DNA from: Pseudomonas sessilinigenes
GTDB lineage: Bacteria; Pseudomonadota; Gammaproteobacteria; Pseudomonadales; Pseudomonadaceae
Direction of reading: 5' to 3'
DNA length: 64,000 bases
Assembly (NCBI RefSeq): GCF_003850565.1
Contig: NZ_CP027706.1
Span: 310,001 to 374,000 of the forward strand
Part shown: piece by piece, positions 49,447-57,709 of the stretch
Layout of the letters: every line of letters begins with the position of its first letter
Position numbering within the stretch: position 1 is the stretch's first letter
Translations under genes and position numbers: made by a program
The notes under the pieces: model-generated
What the model saw: the letters and a program-made list of their open reading frames with translations, nothing else
Database searches by the model: none
Told to the model about the DNA's origin: nothing

Positions 49447-50577
49447 TCAGTCGTCGTACTTGAAGGCGAACTTCAGCTGGTCCCCTTCCAGGTACACCAC
49501 CGCCTCGCGGCCATGGATATCCACCGGGCGTGCCGAGACGGCATCGTGTTCGGGCACGATCTTGAACAGGGTCTTGTACTGCGTGTCGACTCGCCAGATA
49601 CAGGCCCGCGGTCCTTCGTTATCGAAGTACATGATCGGGCGGGTGGCGCTCCAGGTCGGGTTGACGATGCTCCAGCCATCCTCGGTGTCGTTGTGCGCGG
49701 TGACATTCTCGCTGTAGGTATTGTGGCTCTGCTGGTCGTAGTCCAGGGACAGGCTGTAGTTATCCACATTCAGGTCCTGGCCCACCCGCGCCCGGGCATG
49801 GCGCAGGGTATTGGAGGGCGTCTGGTACGACTTCAGGCTGGCCTCGGGCGCGCTGCGTGAACCCAGGCGGTAGGTCATGCTTTGCTGCAGGTCGCCACCG
49901 ATACGCTGGCGGTAGTACAGCAGCCCATTGTCGAACCCGGCGAAGCGCAGGCCCTGGTCATTGTTGCCCTGGGCGGCCCAGCCGGTGAAGGCGATGTCCC
50001 GGGCGATGGGATACAGGCCCGGCTGGTCATCGGCATATTCATACAAGGTCCCGACAAAGCCGCCTTGGTCCCGCTGGTACAGGCCGGTGAACAGCACCAC
50101 GCGCAACACGCCATCGATCACCTGGGCGTCGACGATCTGCTTGTCACCCCGAGGGGGGACGGCAGGGAAGGCCGCCAACGGGAAGCGCTGCCAGTGCTCG
50201 GCTTCATCCAGACGGTACTGGCGCGTCGGGTCCATGGGCAGCAACTCGTTCTTGCTCGGAACCGGGGGGATTGGCAGCGGCGCGAGCATCTTCAACTGGG
50301 CGCGGTAGGCCCCCTCCAGGCAGTCGTCCGATGTGCAGGTATCGCGGACCTCGCGCAGCCAGCTCACTTGCAGCAGGCGAAACACCTGCAGGTGCTTGAG
50401 TCCGTTGTAGCGACGATTCAATTCATCGTCCTGGGCGGAGAGCTTCGGCGCGTTGCAGACCGCCTTCTCGACCGAGGTCGAGGACTTGGCACAGTCGAAG
50501 CCGGCGGCATTGGCGTGTGGCGCGAGCACGGCCAGTGCCAGGCCGGCGGTCGCCAGGGACAGCAGGGAAAGCTTCAT
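49447..50577 (-). CDS. Secreted protein with LprI-like (DUF1311) N-terminal domain
   Basis: 376 residues with a signal peptide (LATAGLALAVLAPHANA). The first domain is the LprI/DUF1311 type with its typical cysteines: GFDCAKSSTSVEKAVCNAPKLSAQDDELNRRYN (about 26-58) and RDTCTSDDCLEGAYRAQL (about 78-95). LprI members can inhibit lysozyme. The long C-terminal part, about 270 residues of beta-rich sequence, is not recognised. A cytochrome c gene lies 32 bases upstream on the same strand. Confidence 0.72.
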   Translation of the reverse strand: MKLSLLSLATAGLALAVLAPHANAAGFDCAKSSTSVEKAVCNAPKLSAQDDELNRRYNGLKHLQVFRLLQVSWLREVRDTCTSDDCLEGAYRAQLKMLAPLPIPPVPSKNELLPMDPTRQYRLDEAEHWQRFPLAAFPAVPPRGDKQIVDAQVIDGVLRVVLFTGLYQRDQGGFVGTLYEYADDQPGLYPIARDIAFTGWAAQGNNDQGLRFAGFDNGLLYYRQRIGGDLQQSMTYRLGSRSAPEASLKSYQTPSNTLRHARARVGQDLNVDNYSLSLDYDQQSHNTYSENVTAHNDTEDGWSIVNPTWSATRPIMYFDNEGPRACIWRVDTQYKTLFKIVPEHDAVSARPVDIHGREAVVYLEGDQLKFAFKYDD

Positions 50578-50609
50578 CGAAACATCCTTGTGGGGGAAGC
50601 GAAACGGGA

Positions 50610-50996
50610 TCAGGGATTAGGAAAGGTCTGTAGATAGGCCAGCAGGTTGTCGATTTTCTCTTCGTCGCTCAAGCCCCAGAAAATCATCCGGGTGCCGGGC
50701 ACTACGCCCTTGGGATCTTGCAGGTACTGGGTGAGCTTGTCCCGGGTCCAGACGATGCCCGAGGACTTCATCGCTGTCGAATACTGGTAGTCCTGGGCGC
50801 TGCCGGCCGGGCGGTCGATGATGCCGTTGAGCTCTGGCCCGAACGAGCTGCGCACCGAGGGCCCGATATTGTGGCAACCACTGCACAGGCGCTTGAACAG
50901 CTTGGCGCCGACTTCGGCATCGCCGGCCACAGCCGGGGCGCTGAACAGCATGGAGTGGAGCAACAGGGCGAGGATGGATGCTGCGATGGGTTTCAT
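50610..50996 (-). CDS. Periplasmic class I cytochrome c
   Basis: 128 residues with a signal peptide (ILALLLHSMLFSAPAVA). The heme site is CSGCH (Cys38, Cys41, His42) and the distal ligand is Met104 in GTRMIFWG. This resembles the small cytochrome c-550 or cytochrome c2 family used as soluble electron carriers. Its partner is not in the window. It marks the left border of the AT-richer islet. Confidence 0.88.
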   Translation of the reverse strand: MKPIAASILALLLHSMLFSAPAVAGDAEVGAKLFKRLCSGCHNIGPSVRSSFGPELNGIIDRPAGSAQDYQYSTAMKSSGIVWTRDKLTQYLQDPKGVVPGTRMIFWGLSDEEKIDNLLAYLQTFPNP

Positions 50997-51352
50997 GGGG
51001 GGCCTGCGTGCAACTGGAATCGGCGGCTATTGGAGCATGAAGCGCATGCCTGGGGGGAGCCTGGCCCTGTAGGCACTCCCAACTCTTGGATGTTTAGGTT
51101 TTATGTGGATACAGCCCGTTAGAGTTTCACTGGGAAATACTAACCTTATTGATCACTCGCGTTATTTGGTCTGGTAAGCGCAGCAGCGCTCGGTCGCTGG
51201 GATAGAGCCGGTGCGGGTATGGCTGTCTTTGTGATGCAGCAAGAAGGGGGATGCGCTCATCACCCATTCCTGCATTGGAAAGCGGTTTTGGTCTTGCCTG
51301 TAATGCAGCACGCTCGGCTGTTAAAACACTAACCAAATAATATAAAAAAAAC
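50997..51352. other. Non-coding stretch at the islet's left border
   Basis: About 355 bases with no convincing gene. From about 51100 the sequence becomes visibly richer in A+T than the cytochrome region. One minus-strand frame (51127-51375) is open but starts inside the terminator at 51353-51379, so I reject it. No repeats or promoters stand out. Confidence 0.4.
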
Positions 51353-51379
51353 GGCGATGCGCATTTCATGCGCATCGCC
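51344..51379 (-). terminator. Rho-independent terminator after the C58-like gene
   Basis: On the minus strand a perfect 12-pair stem (GGCGATGCGCAT / ATGCGCATCGCC) is followed by eight T (after one G). It ends the two-gene unit 51388-52516. Confidence 0.9.
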
Positions 51380-51387
51380 TGTCAACA

Positions 51388-51924
51388 TTAAGCAGCAGCC
51401 ACTACAAAAGCGTTCAATTGATAATCCGCCACTACTTGCGCAAAGGCGGTGCGCGACTTTTGGGTTGCGGTGCCTAGATTCGAATCATAAACCTGCATTT
51501 GTGTGGCGCTAATGATGTAGATCCCAATGACATGCCTATCATTTCCCGCCCAAACTTTAGTGCCGGTTTTGTATGCTGAAAATTCTTTAGTGATCTGGGC
51601 CTCCGACTTAAAAGTTCCGTGTATCGCCTGTTCCGCCGCTTTTACTTGTGAGGCCAAACTATTGGATGCATCAATCACTTGCTGAGCCAACTGGATTTTG
51701 CCCGGATCGTCAAAACTGCTAATGTCGAACTTTGCCGGATGTTTGGCATCATTGAGCCAAGCGCTGGATAGCACAGCGCAGAACTGCCCTACATCTACCC
51801 AGTCACCTTTGGGAGCATTTGATTGAATGACGTAGACGACATCGGGCAGGCCCAATGTGTCTGGATTCAACCAAAGAAAAGGGTTAGGGGTTGTAATGCT
51901 GCCTACGGTAATAATATTAGCCAT
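51388..51924 (-). CDS. Putative papain-like (C58/YopT-type) cysteine protease
   Basis: 178 residues without a signal peptide. Three elements match the YopT/AvrPphB (peptidase C58) catalytic layout: Cys49 in VGQFCAVLSSAWL, His131 in NDRHVIGIYII, and Asp147 in MQVYDSNLGT, the last two spaced as in that family, where a His strand is followed by a D-N-G turn. The middle third is polar helical sequence. ATG 51924 is preceded by AGGAAAA. It is the second gene of a unit with a secreted HNH-like protein (31 bases upstream). Base composition is lower in G+C than the flanks. Alternatively it is a diverged transglutaminase-like protein; no experimental relative is known to me. Confidence 0.55.
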   Translation of the reverse strand: MANIITVGSITTPNPFLWLNPDTLGLPDVVYVIQSNAPKGDWVDVGQFCAVLSSAWLNDAKHPAKFDISSFDDPGKIQLAQQVIDASNSLASQVKAAEQAIHGTFKSEAQITKEFSAYKTGTKVWAGNDRHVIGIYIISATQMQVYDSNLGTATQKSRTAFAQVVADYQLNAFVVAAA

Positions 51925-51955
51925 GATTTTTTCCTGCGCGTCATGATGAATGAGA

Positions 51956-52516
51956 TCAAGGTTTCCAGCATGGCTGGCCTGCGGCATCCGCGATGTCATG
52001 CGCTGCCATGGTCAGGAAATACTCCTTTTTTTTTGCAGGGGTCGCTGCCGGCTTTTCCCAGTTAGCAAAAATAACGGTATAGGCCGCATCGTGGTTAACA
52101 ACTTTCAGGCAGTTATAGGCAACCTGATCAAACTTGCTACCGGGGTCATCTGGGCGAGTATTGGTTCCCACGACCAGATTACCCTGAGTCCAGGCCAGTA
52201 ATGATTGCCAGACTTCTACGGCCTCGGGGTTTTGCGGCGTATGCAGTCCGGCGACCAACTGCGGTACATTGTTCTTGAATGAGCCGAGATTGACAGTACG
52301 GGTACCGATAATGGCATTGATCAAGTCCGTTCTGTCTGCATCGCTGGTGAAGTTGTCGGTACCAAACTTGACCAGTTCTTCCCACGGAATAATATGGTGG
52401 CGCGACAAGCCACTGGCGATTTTATCATTAAAGGGATAGCTGGGACGGTCTGCTGCCATAGCAAAACTGCATGTAAAGCTAAATAACAAGGCGAAACAAA
52501 GCATTACTTTCTTCAT
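51956..52516 (-). CDS. Secreted protein with an HNH-like RHHIIP motif
   Basis: 186 residues with a Sec signal peptide (MLCFALLFSFTCSFAMA). The mature part contains SRHHIIPWEELVKFG (about 38-52), which resembles the HNH/endonuclease VII-type active site of polymorphic toxins, and a later NLVVGTNTRPDDPGSKFD (about 112-129) that I associate with the same families. Two cysteines, in NCLKVV and PCWKP, could form a disulfide. It starts the two-gene unit with the C58-like gene. I infer a nuclease-type fold but cannot confirm activity. Confidence 0.5.
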   Translation of the reverse strand: MKKVMLCFALLFSFTCSFAMAADRPSYPFNDKIASGLSRHHIIPWEELVKFGTDNFTSDADRTDLINAIIGTRTVNLGSFKNNVPQLVAGLHTPQNPEAVEVWQSLLAWTQGNLVVGTNTRPDDPGSKFDQVAYNCLKVVNHDAAYTVIFANWEKPAATPAKKKEYFLTMAAHDIADAAGQPCWKP

Positions 52517-52561
52517 GGTGAACTCCTTTCGTTATTAACACCGATGGCCGTGGCCTATCGA

Positions 52562-52992
52562 TCAGGCAAACTCACTTTTGCTCGAATAGTCAAACTTATA
52601 AATCGACGGGTTCTGGTTTGGGAAACCTCCTTTGCCGCGCAGTAGTTCGTTGTTTGGTAGATAGAGTCTGGCGCTATAGTTCAGCCGGGTGTCGTAACCA
52701 GACAATTAACGACCTTTGCGTCGCAACCACCGAGCAGGTGGCGGATCGGATCGACCCTGCCTTTAGGGCCAAAGGCCTGGTTGTAGTCGGGAGGGGACGA
52801 ACCCAGAACAGCCAGGGCATCACGCACTTGTATCTGGCTCGCCTGAGCCCGCCCCATATAAAGATCGGACTCGGCACGAGCAAAGTTATCGCCATCTACC
52901 CGCACCGTCGCGTCAGCGGATGACTGAGCGTGTGCATTGGTAAAAGTGGCCAGCGTCAGGGCGACGATACAGGCCGTTGATAAATCGGGCAT
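52562..52992 (-). pseudogene. Eroded DUF1254/DUF1214 protein gene
   Basis: The minus-strand frame starts with a signal peptide (STACIVALTLATFTNAHAQ) and DNFARAESDLYM, the hallmark opening of secreted DUF1254/DUF1214 proteins. Then come the family pieces VRDALAVLGSSPPDYNQAFG and KGRVDPIRHLL and the near-terminal GGCDAKVVNCLVTTPG, with about 90 and about 80 family residues missing between them in frame. Right after TTPG there is a stop (52681-52683), but the next frame continues NYSARLYLPNNELL and GGFPNQNP, which fits the family C-terminus (NYxVRLYxPxxEIL...FPxxxP). One lost base at the expected Trp codon explains this. Start taken at 52992 after AGAGG. Confidence 0.6.
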
Positions 52993-53149
52993 GTAGACCT
53001 CTAGCTCTTTCAAGTGGGCATTTCCTTTCAGACTTTATAAGAGCCCCCCTCTGGAAACTTGCCATTTGATGCCAAAAGCACAACCAGCAAGTACCGCGAA
53101 GTGCGCCATTGCAAGGTGCCCGATAGTGGGAGAGGGCCAGGCGAAGAGG

Positions 53150-54133
53150 TTAACGATCATCTTTCAAAAGCGCGCTGTAGCGCGATGGTGAACTTCCGGT
53201 CCAGCGTTTGAAGGCTCGGGTAAAGTGCGCTTGGTCACTGTAACCAACCATGTAGGCAATCTCGGTTGCGCTGTACTTGCCGCTGGCAATCAGTTGTAGC
53301 GCTTCGCTGCGACGGGTTTTGTCCCGCAGCTCTTCGAAGTCGATGCCGCAGTATTTGAGGCGACGCTGTAGCGTGCGGGAAGACAAGCCGAGGTTTCTTG
53401 CTATGGCGGCAAGTGTGGATCGATCCTGATCCCCGATCCGTTCGATAAGCATGCCGGCGGCTTTCGCGGTCGACTTCAAGGCCTCGGTGACTTTCCAGGC
53501 GTCATCCCGGCCGAGCGGTAGAGAGATGTCGAGCAGCTCGCGATCGAATTCGATCATGTTGTGCTGCGCGTTCATGTGCAGATTCGGCCCCAGGTATTTC
53601 TCCAGCGCCTCATTTCCTCGTTGCCTCGGGTTTTGCAAATGCACACGGACGGCGCTTGGCTCACCGGACATGAGCGGTACTTTTCTTAGCAGCGCCAGAG
53701 TGCCGAGAATGACCTGCTTCGGATTCGCCCCGTGCTGTCCGGTGGATTGCCGAATTAGTTTCAGCGTACGGCCTTCGGTGACGATTCTTACGTCGCTCCC
53801 TTGATGCAGTAAGTTCGTATGGATCGCCGCCACTGCGCACGTCTGAGCGAGATTGGACGAACCCAGGATCAACTCGCCCCAGGCCCCGAGCGAGCGTACC
53901 TCGATCAAATGCCCCACCGTTGCACCTGCGAAGGGGTCCTGTGTGAGCGCGGCCATTTCACTGGCTATATGAAAGCAGGTCGCTCGCGGCACCCAGGCAT
54001 CCGGGTATTGAAAAACCTGCGGGGAAATACCGTAACGTCGAAAAAACTCCAGCGGCGATACCCCGTGCAGGCTCAAGTAGGGCGCGAGTTGCTGAAGAGT
54101 GCTGAGTTTGATGGAGGGCGTTGGGTGGGCCAT
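53150..54133 (-). CDS. AraC-family transcriptional regulator
   Basis: 327 residues: an N-terminal Arabinose-binding_2-like domain (SLHGVSPLEFFRRYGISP onward) as in OruR/ArgR-type and virulence-linked AraC proteins, and a C-terminal double helix-turn-helix (STLAAIARNLGLSSRTLQRRL and TEIAYMVGYSDQAHFTRAFKRW). ATG 54133 is used; a TTG at 54154 is also in frame. It lies divergent from the tRNA region and near the eroded DUF1254 gene, whose family members often adjoin regulators; its target is not clear. Confidence 0.82.
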   Translation of the reverse strand: MAHPTPSIKLSTLQQLAPYLSLHGVSPLEFFRRYGISPQVFQYPDAWVPRATCFHIASEMAALTQDPFAGATVGHLIEVRSLGAWGELILGSSNLAQTCAVAAIHTNLLHQGSDVRIVTEGRTLKLIRQSTGQHGANPKQVILGTLALLRKVPLMSGEPSAVRVHLQNPRQRGNEALEKYLGPNLHMNAQHNMIEFDRELLDISLPLGRDDAWKVTEALKSTAKAAGMLIERIGDQDRSTLAAIARNLGLSSRTLQRRLKYCGIDFEELRDKTRRSEALQLIASGKYSATEIAYMVGYSDQAHFTRAFKRWTGSSPSRYSALLKDDR

Positions 54134-54394
54134 GAGCGTTTGCACCTGCGTCAAAGGACCGTCCTGGTCCGCAGGGAAACACTAGCGCAAAACGTTTGAC
54201 ACAGCCGTACCGACGACCGTGCAGCAACCACAAGGGGCGAACCGGCAACGGTATCCGCGTGGTTTCAGACAGGGCGCGGCTTCACAGGTGAAGCCAGAGG
54301 CTGGCGAGGGGCAGGGGCGGATCTGAAGCTCTCGGGCACCGAGATCAAAACCGTGCTCAAGGCATTGGGACAGGATTTCTTGATCCTGGAAACG
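54134..54394. other. Non-coding stretch between the AraC gene and tRNA-Thr
   Basis: About 260 bases with no convincing gene. A plus-strand frame around 54315-54400 reads DLKLSGTEIKTVLKALGQDFLI but has no start or ribosome site and runs on through the tRNA; it may be a remnant. No integrase or repeat of the tRNA 3' end was seen. Confidence 0.35.
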
Positions 54395-54426
54395 ACAAAG
54401 CCCTCGCATCGCTGCGAGGGCTTTGT
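54395..54426. terminator. Hairpin terminator after tRNA-Thr
   Basis: Perfect 14-pair stem ACAAAGCCCTCGCA / TGCGAGGGCTTTGT with a four-base loop, just past the tRNA 3' end on the minus strand. The U-rich tail is mostly inside the stem. Confidence 0.7.
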
Positions 54427-54432
54427 CTTATA

Positions 54433-54508
<76 letters not shown>

Positions 54509-54638
54509 GTGTTAGGGCGACGATTATAGCGATTGGCGGGGTTCTGTAAACCCCTGAAATCTGACTATTTTTGCGTAGGTCCCAGGGGAGGGCAGGGACC
54601 TGCGCTCCAGGATCGAGCGCGGATGCCCTGCCGCCCGG

Positions 54639-55430
54639 TCAGATCGCCAGGCTGTCCACTACGCCGCCGTCCACGCGCAGGGCCGCGCCGGTGGTAGCCG
54701 AGGAGAATGGCGAGGCGATGTAGGTCACCAGGGAGGCCACCTCCTCGACTTCGGCCACGCGCTGGATGATCGAGCTGGGGCGCTCGCGGCGTACGAAGGC
54801 GTCGGCTTCTTCCCGCGGGCTGCGGCCGGACTGGCGCACCGCGTCGGCCACCAGGTTGGCCACGCCTTCGGTGAAGGTCGGGCCCGGCAGGATCGCGTTC
54901 ACGGTCACGCCGGTGCCGGCCAGGCGCTTGGCCAGGCCATGGGAGACGGCCAGGTTGGCGGCCTTGGTGACGCCGTAGTTGATCATCTGCGCCGGGATGG
55001 CGACGCCCGATTCCGAGGACAGGAAGATCACCCGGCCCCAGCCGCGCTCGACCATGCCCGGGGTGTAGTGGCGGGACAGGCGCACGCCGGAGAGCACGTT
55101 GATTTCGTAGAAATCCATCCATTGCTGGTCGTCGGTGTCGAAGAAGTCGACATCGTTGTAGATGCCCAGGTTGTTCACCAGGATGTCGGCCTGGGGCTCG
55201 GCGGCGAACAGGATATCGGCGCCGGCCGCGGTACCGAGGTCAGCGACCACGCCACGGGCGCTGCCGTTGCTGGCGTGGATGCCGGCGACGGCTTCTGCCA
55301 CCGAGGCCGCGTTGCGGCCGACGATGACCACGCTGGCGCCGGAGGCCGCCAGGCTACGGGCGATGCCCAGGCCGATGCCGCCGGTGGAGCCACTGATGAT
55401 GGCGGTCTTGCCGCCCAGATCGATTTGCAT
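54639..55430 (-). CDS. Short-chain dehydrogenase/reductase
   Basis: Classical SDR, 263 residues from ATG 55430 (GAGGAA upstream). Cofactor motif ISGSTGGIGLGIA (about 12-24), NNLGIYN (about 87-93), catalytic Ser139 in LSSESG, Tyr152 and Lys156 in NYGVTKAANLAV. The residue after the second cofactor strand (VGRN, with Arg) suggests NADPH. Substrate unknown. Divergent from a LysR gene across a perfect inverted repeat, so it is probably that regulator's target. Confidence 0.87.
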   Translation of the reverse strand: MQIDLGGKTAIISGSTGGIGLGIARSLAASGASVVIVGRNAASVAEAVAGIHASNGSARGVVADLGTAAGADILFAAEPQADILVNNLGIYNDVDFFDTDDQQWMDFYEINVLSGVRLSRHYTPGMVERGWGRVIFLSSESGVAIPAQMINYGVTKAANLAVSHGLAKRLAGTGVTVNAILPGPTFTEGVANLVADAVRQSGRSPREEADAFVRRERPSSIIQRVAEVEEVASLVTYIASPFSSATTGAALRVDGGVVDSLAI

Positions 55431-55518
55431 GTTCGGATTCCTCATCTTGGGGGCACAAGACCTGTGCCGGTGATCGATTCGAGATGGCGCCATCCTATTG
55501 AACGCCAGTAAGATCGTA

Positions 55519-55537
55519 TATGACTTAATTTGTCATA
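55519..55537. promoter_or_regulatory. LysR-type operator TATGAC-N7-GTCATA
   Basis: Perfect inverted repeat with a seven-base AT-rich spacer, 21 bases before the LysR start and about 90 before the divergent SDR gene. It fits the T-N11-A rule of LysR sites. Confidence 0.65.
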
Positions 55538-55557
55538 CTTGAGTCCCTGAGGGTCAT

Positions 55558-56454
55558 ATGCTGGATCTTAGACAATTGCGTTATTTCGTTGCCGTCGCCG
55601 AAGTCGAGCACGTCGGCAAGGCGGCCGAGCAACTGCACATCTCCCAATCGCCGCTGAGCCGGCAGATCGCCCAGCTGGAAGAGCGCCTCGGCCTGCAACT
55701 GTTCGAGCGTAGCCAACAACGCCTGCGCCTGACGTCCGACGGTCGCACCTTCCTCCACGAGACCCGGGCCCTGCTCAAGCATGCCGAGCGCCTGGAGTCC
55801 CTGGGCCGGCGCCTGGGGCGTGGCGAGACGGGTGGGTTGTGCATCGGCTACGTCAGCCATGCGATCCATGCCGGAGTGCTGCCCGGTGCCTTGCGCCATG
55901 TGCGCGAGGAGCGCCCGGGTATCCATATCGCGCTGTACAACCTGTCGGCCCAGGAGCAGTTCGAAGGGCTGCGCCAACGCAGCCTGGACATCGCCCTGGT
56001 CTGCGAACCGCCGGCCACCGACGATCCGGAGCTTTTGGCCGCCCGGGTGTTCGACGACCCGTTGCGCCTGGCCTTGCCCCTGGGGCATCCCTTGGCGGAC
56101 AAGCCCAGCATCGAACCGGCCGACCTGCACGAGCAGGACTGGATCATGGTCGAGGGCCAGTTGCAGCCCAGCCGGCGCGAGCGCTTCCTGGCCAGTTGCG
56201 TGGCCGCGGGCTTCACCCCGCAGATCCGCTTGGAAGCCGCTGAGCCGCTGAGTGCCCTGGGCCTGGTATCCGCCGGCCTGGGCCTGGCGCTGATCCAGCA
56301 GAGCATCAATGGTGAAGGCAACCCGAACGTGGTCCTGCGCGAGCTGCCCTGGTTGCAGCAGAGCACCGGCCTGTGGGCGGCCTGGCACCGTGTCGACCTG
56401 CGGCCGATCGTTGGGGATTTCCGCGAGATGGTGCTGGCGGGGGCGGCAAGCTGA
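55558..56454 (+). CDS. LysR-family transcriptional regulator
   Basis: 298 residues: winged helix-turn-helix (RQLRYFVAVAEVEHVGKAAEQLHISQSPLSRQI, about 5-37) and effector domain with the aromatic-responsive look of CatR/BenM-like members (HPLADKPSIEPADLHEQDWI). ATG 55558 follows TGAGGG. The operator between it and the SDR gene, and a related half-preserved site before the aldo/keto reductase gene downstream, suggest that it controls both sides. Confidence 0.87.
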   Translation: MLDLRQLRYFVAVAEVEHVGKAAEQLHISQSPLSRQIAQLEERLGLQLFERSQQRLRLTSDGRTFLHETRALLKHAERLESLGRRLGRGETGGLCIGYVSHAIHAGVLPGALRHVREERPGIHIALYNLSAQEQFEGLRQRSLDIALVCEPPATDDPELLAARVFDDPLRLALPLGHPLADKPSIEPADLHEQDWIMVEGQLQPSRRERFLASCVAAGFTPQIRLEAAEPLSALGLVSAGLGLALIQQSINGEGNPNVVLRELPWLQQSTGLWAAWHRVDLRPIVGDFREMVLAGAAS

Positions 56455-56529
56455 AATTGGAGGGACCTGGATGGGGGCGGGAAGCGGTCCTAGAGCGATT
56501 TGACCTGTTTGGTCTTAAGTCTGTCGAAT

Positions 56530-56548
56530 TATGACTTGGACGGTCTCG
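56530..56548. promoter_or_regulatory. Degenerate copy of the LysR operator
   Basis: TATGAC, a seven-base spacer and GTCTCG: the left arm is identical to the 55519 site and the right arm keeps GTC. It lies 66 bases before the aldo/keto reductase start. Confidence 0.4.
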
Positions 56549-56613
56549 GTTGGCCGGTTTTAGGATGCGCTCACTGGAGTTCACAAGCGACTCCCCCCAA
56601 CCAGGAGCAATCC

Positions 56614-57624
56614 ATGAGCCTCAAATCCTTGATCCCAACCCGCCTAGGTTTCGGCAGCGCCCCACTGGGCAACATGTTCCGCGCCGTATCCGCCGAAGAA
56701 GTACAGTCCACCGTCGATGCTGCCTGGAACAACGGCGTGCGTTACTTCGACACCGCACCCTTCTACGGTGCCGGCCTCTCCGAAAGCCGCCTGGGTGCCG
56801 CACTGGCCAAGCGCCCACGCAACGAATACGTACTGAGCAGCAAGGTCGGCCGCATCATCCTCGACGAACTGGAAGACCCTGCCGCCCGTGAACTGGGTGA
56901 GAAGAGCGGCCTGTTCGAACACGGCAACCGCAACCGCATCGTCAACGACTACAGCGCCGATGCCACCCTGCGCTCCATCGAAGACAGCCTCAAGCGCATG
57001 GGCACCGACCATCTGGACATCGTCTGGATCCACGACATCGCCCAGGACTTCTACGGCGACGAATGGCTGACCCAGTTCGAAATCGCCCGTACCGGCGCCT
57101 TCCGCGTGCTTTCCCGCCTGCGTGAAGAAGGCGTGATCAAGGCCTGGGGCCTGGGCGTCAACCGCGTCGAGCCGATCGAACTGACCCTGGACCTGGACGA
57201 ACCACGTCCCGATGGCTTCCTGCTGGCCGGCCGCTACTCGCTGCTGGACCACGACCGCGCCCTGCAACGGGTCATGCCGCAAGCGGTGGAGCAAGGTGTC
57301 GGCATCGTCGTCGGCGGTCCGTACAGCTCGGGTGTCACCGCCGGTGGCGAGCACTTCGAGTACCAGAAGGCCAACCAGCAAGTGCTGGCCAAGCTGGAGC
57401 GCATCCGCGCCGTTGCCCGTGCCCACGATGTGGACGTCAAGGCCGCTGCCCTGCAGTTCGCCCTGGCTCACCCGGCGGTGGTTTCGGTGATCCCCGGTTC
57501 GACCCGCCCACTGCACGCCAATGAAGACCACGCCGCCATGAGCGCGGTGATCCCGGCCGCCTTCTGGCAGAACCTGCGCGAGCAGGGCCTGATCAACCCA
57601 GTGGCGCCTGTTCCAGCCCAGTGA
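56614..57624 (+). CDS. Aldo/keto reductase
   Basis: 336 residues of the AKR fold, close to pyridoxal 4-dehydrogenase and D-threo-aldose (fucose) dehydrogenase types. The conserved GVRYFDTAPFYGAGLSE (about 42-58) has catalytic Asp and Tyr; SSKVGR (about 76) the Lys, and VWIHDI (about 136) a His. NAD-binding GSTRPLHANED lies near the C-terminus. ATG 56614 has CAGGAG. The SRPBCC gene follows after 85 bases. Substrate unknown; probably a sugar or pyridoxal-like aldehyde. Confidence 0.85.
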   Translation: MSLKSLIPTRLGFGSAPLGNMFRAVSAEEVQSTVDAAWNNGVRYFDTAPFYGAGLSESRLGAALAKRPRNEYVLSSKVGRIILDELEDPAARELGEKSGLFEHGNRNRIVNDYSADATLRSIEDSLKRMGTDHLDIVWIHDIAQDFYGDEWLTQFEIARTGAFRVLSRLREEGVIKAWGLGVNRVEPIELTLDLDEPRPDGFLLAGRYSLLDHDRALQRVMPQAVEQGVGIVVGGPYSSGVTAGGEHFEYQKANQQVLAKLERIRAVARAHDVDVKAAALQFALAHPAVVSVIPGSTRPLHANEDHAAMSAVIPAAFWQNLREQGLINPVAPVPAQ

Positions 57625-57709
57625 TCCTACCCGCGCGGGGCCGCCTGGCGGCCCTGTCGCAAGCGTTTACGACCTTATTGAAGGGGCTGTAGCCCCAGGA
57701 GAAATCATC

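Noticed and set aside
51127..51375. 82-codon minus-strand frame in the islet gap
   Set aside because: Its start lies inside the terminator of the C58-like gene and there is no ribosome site or family signal.
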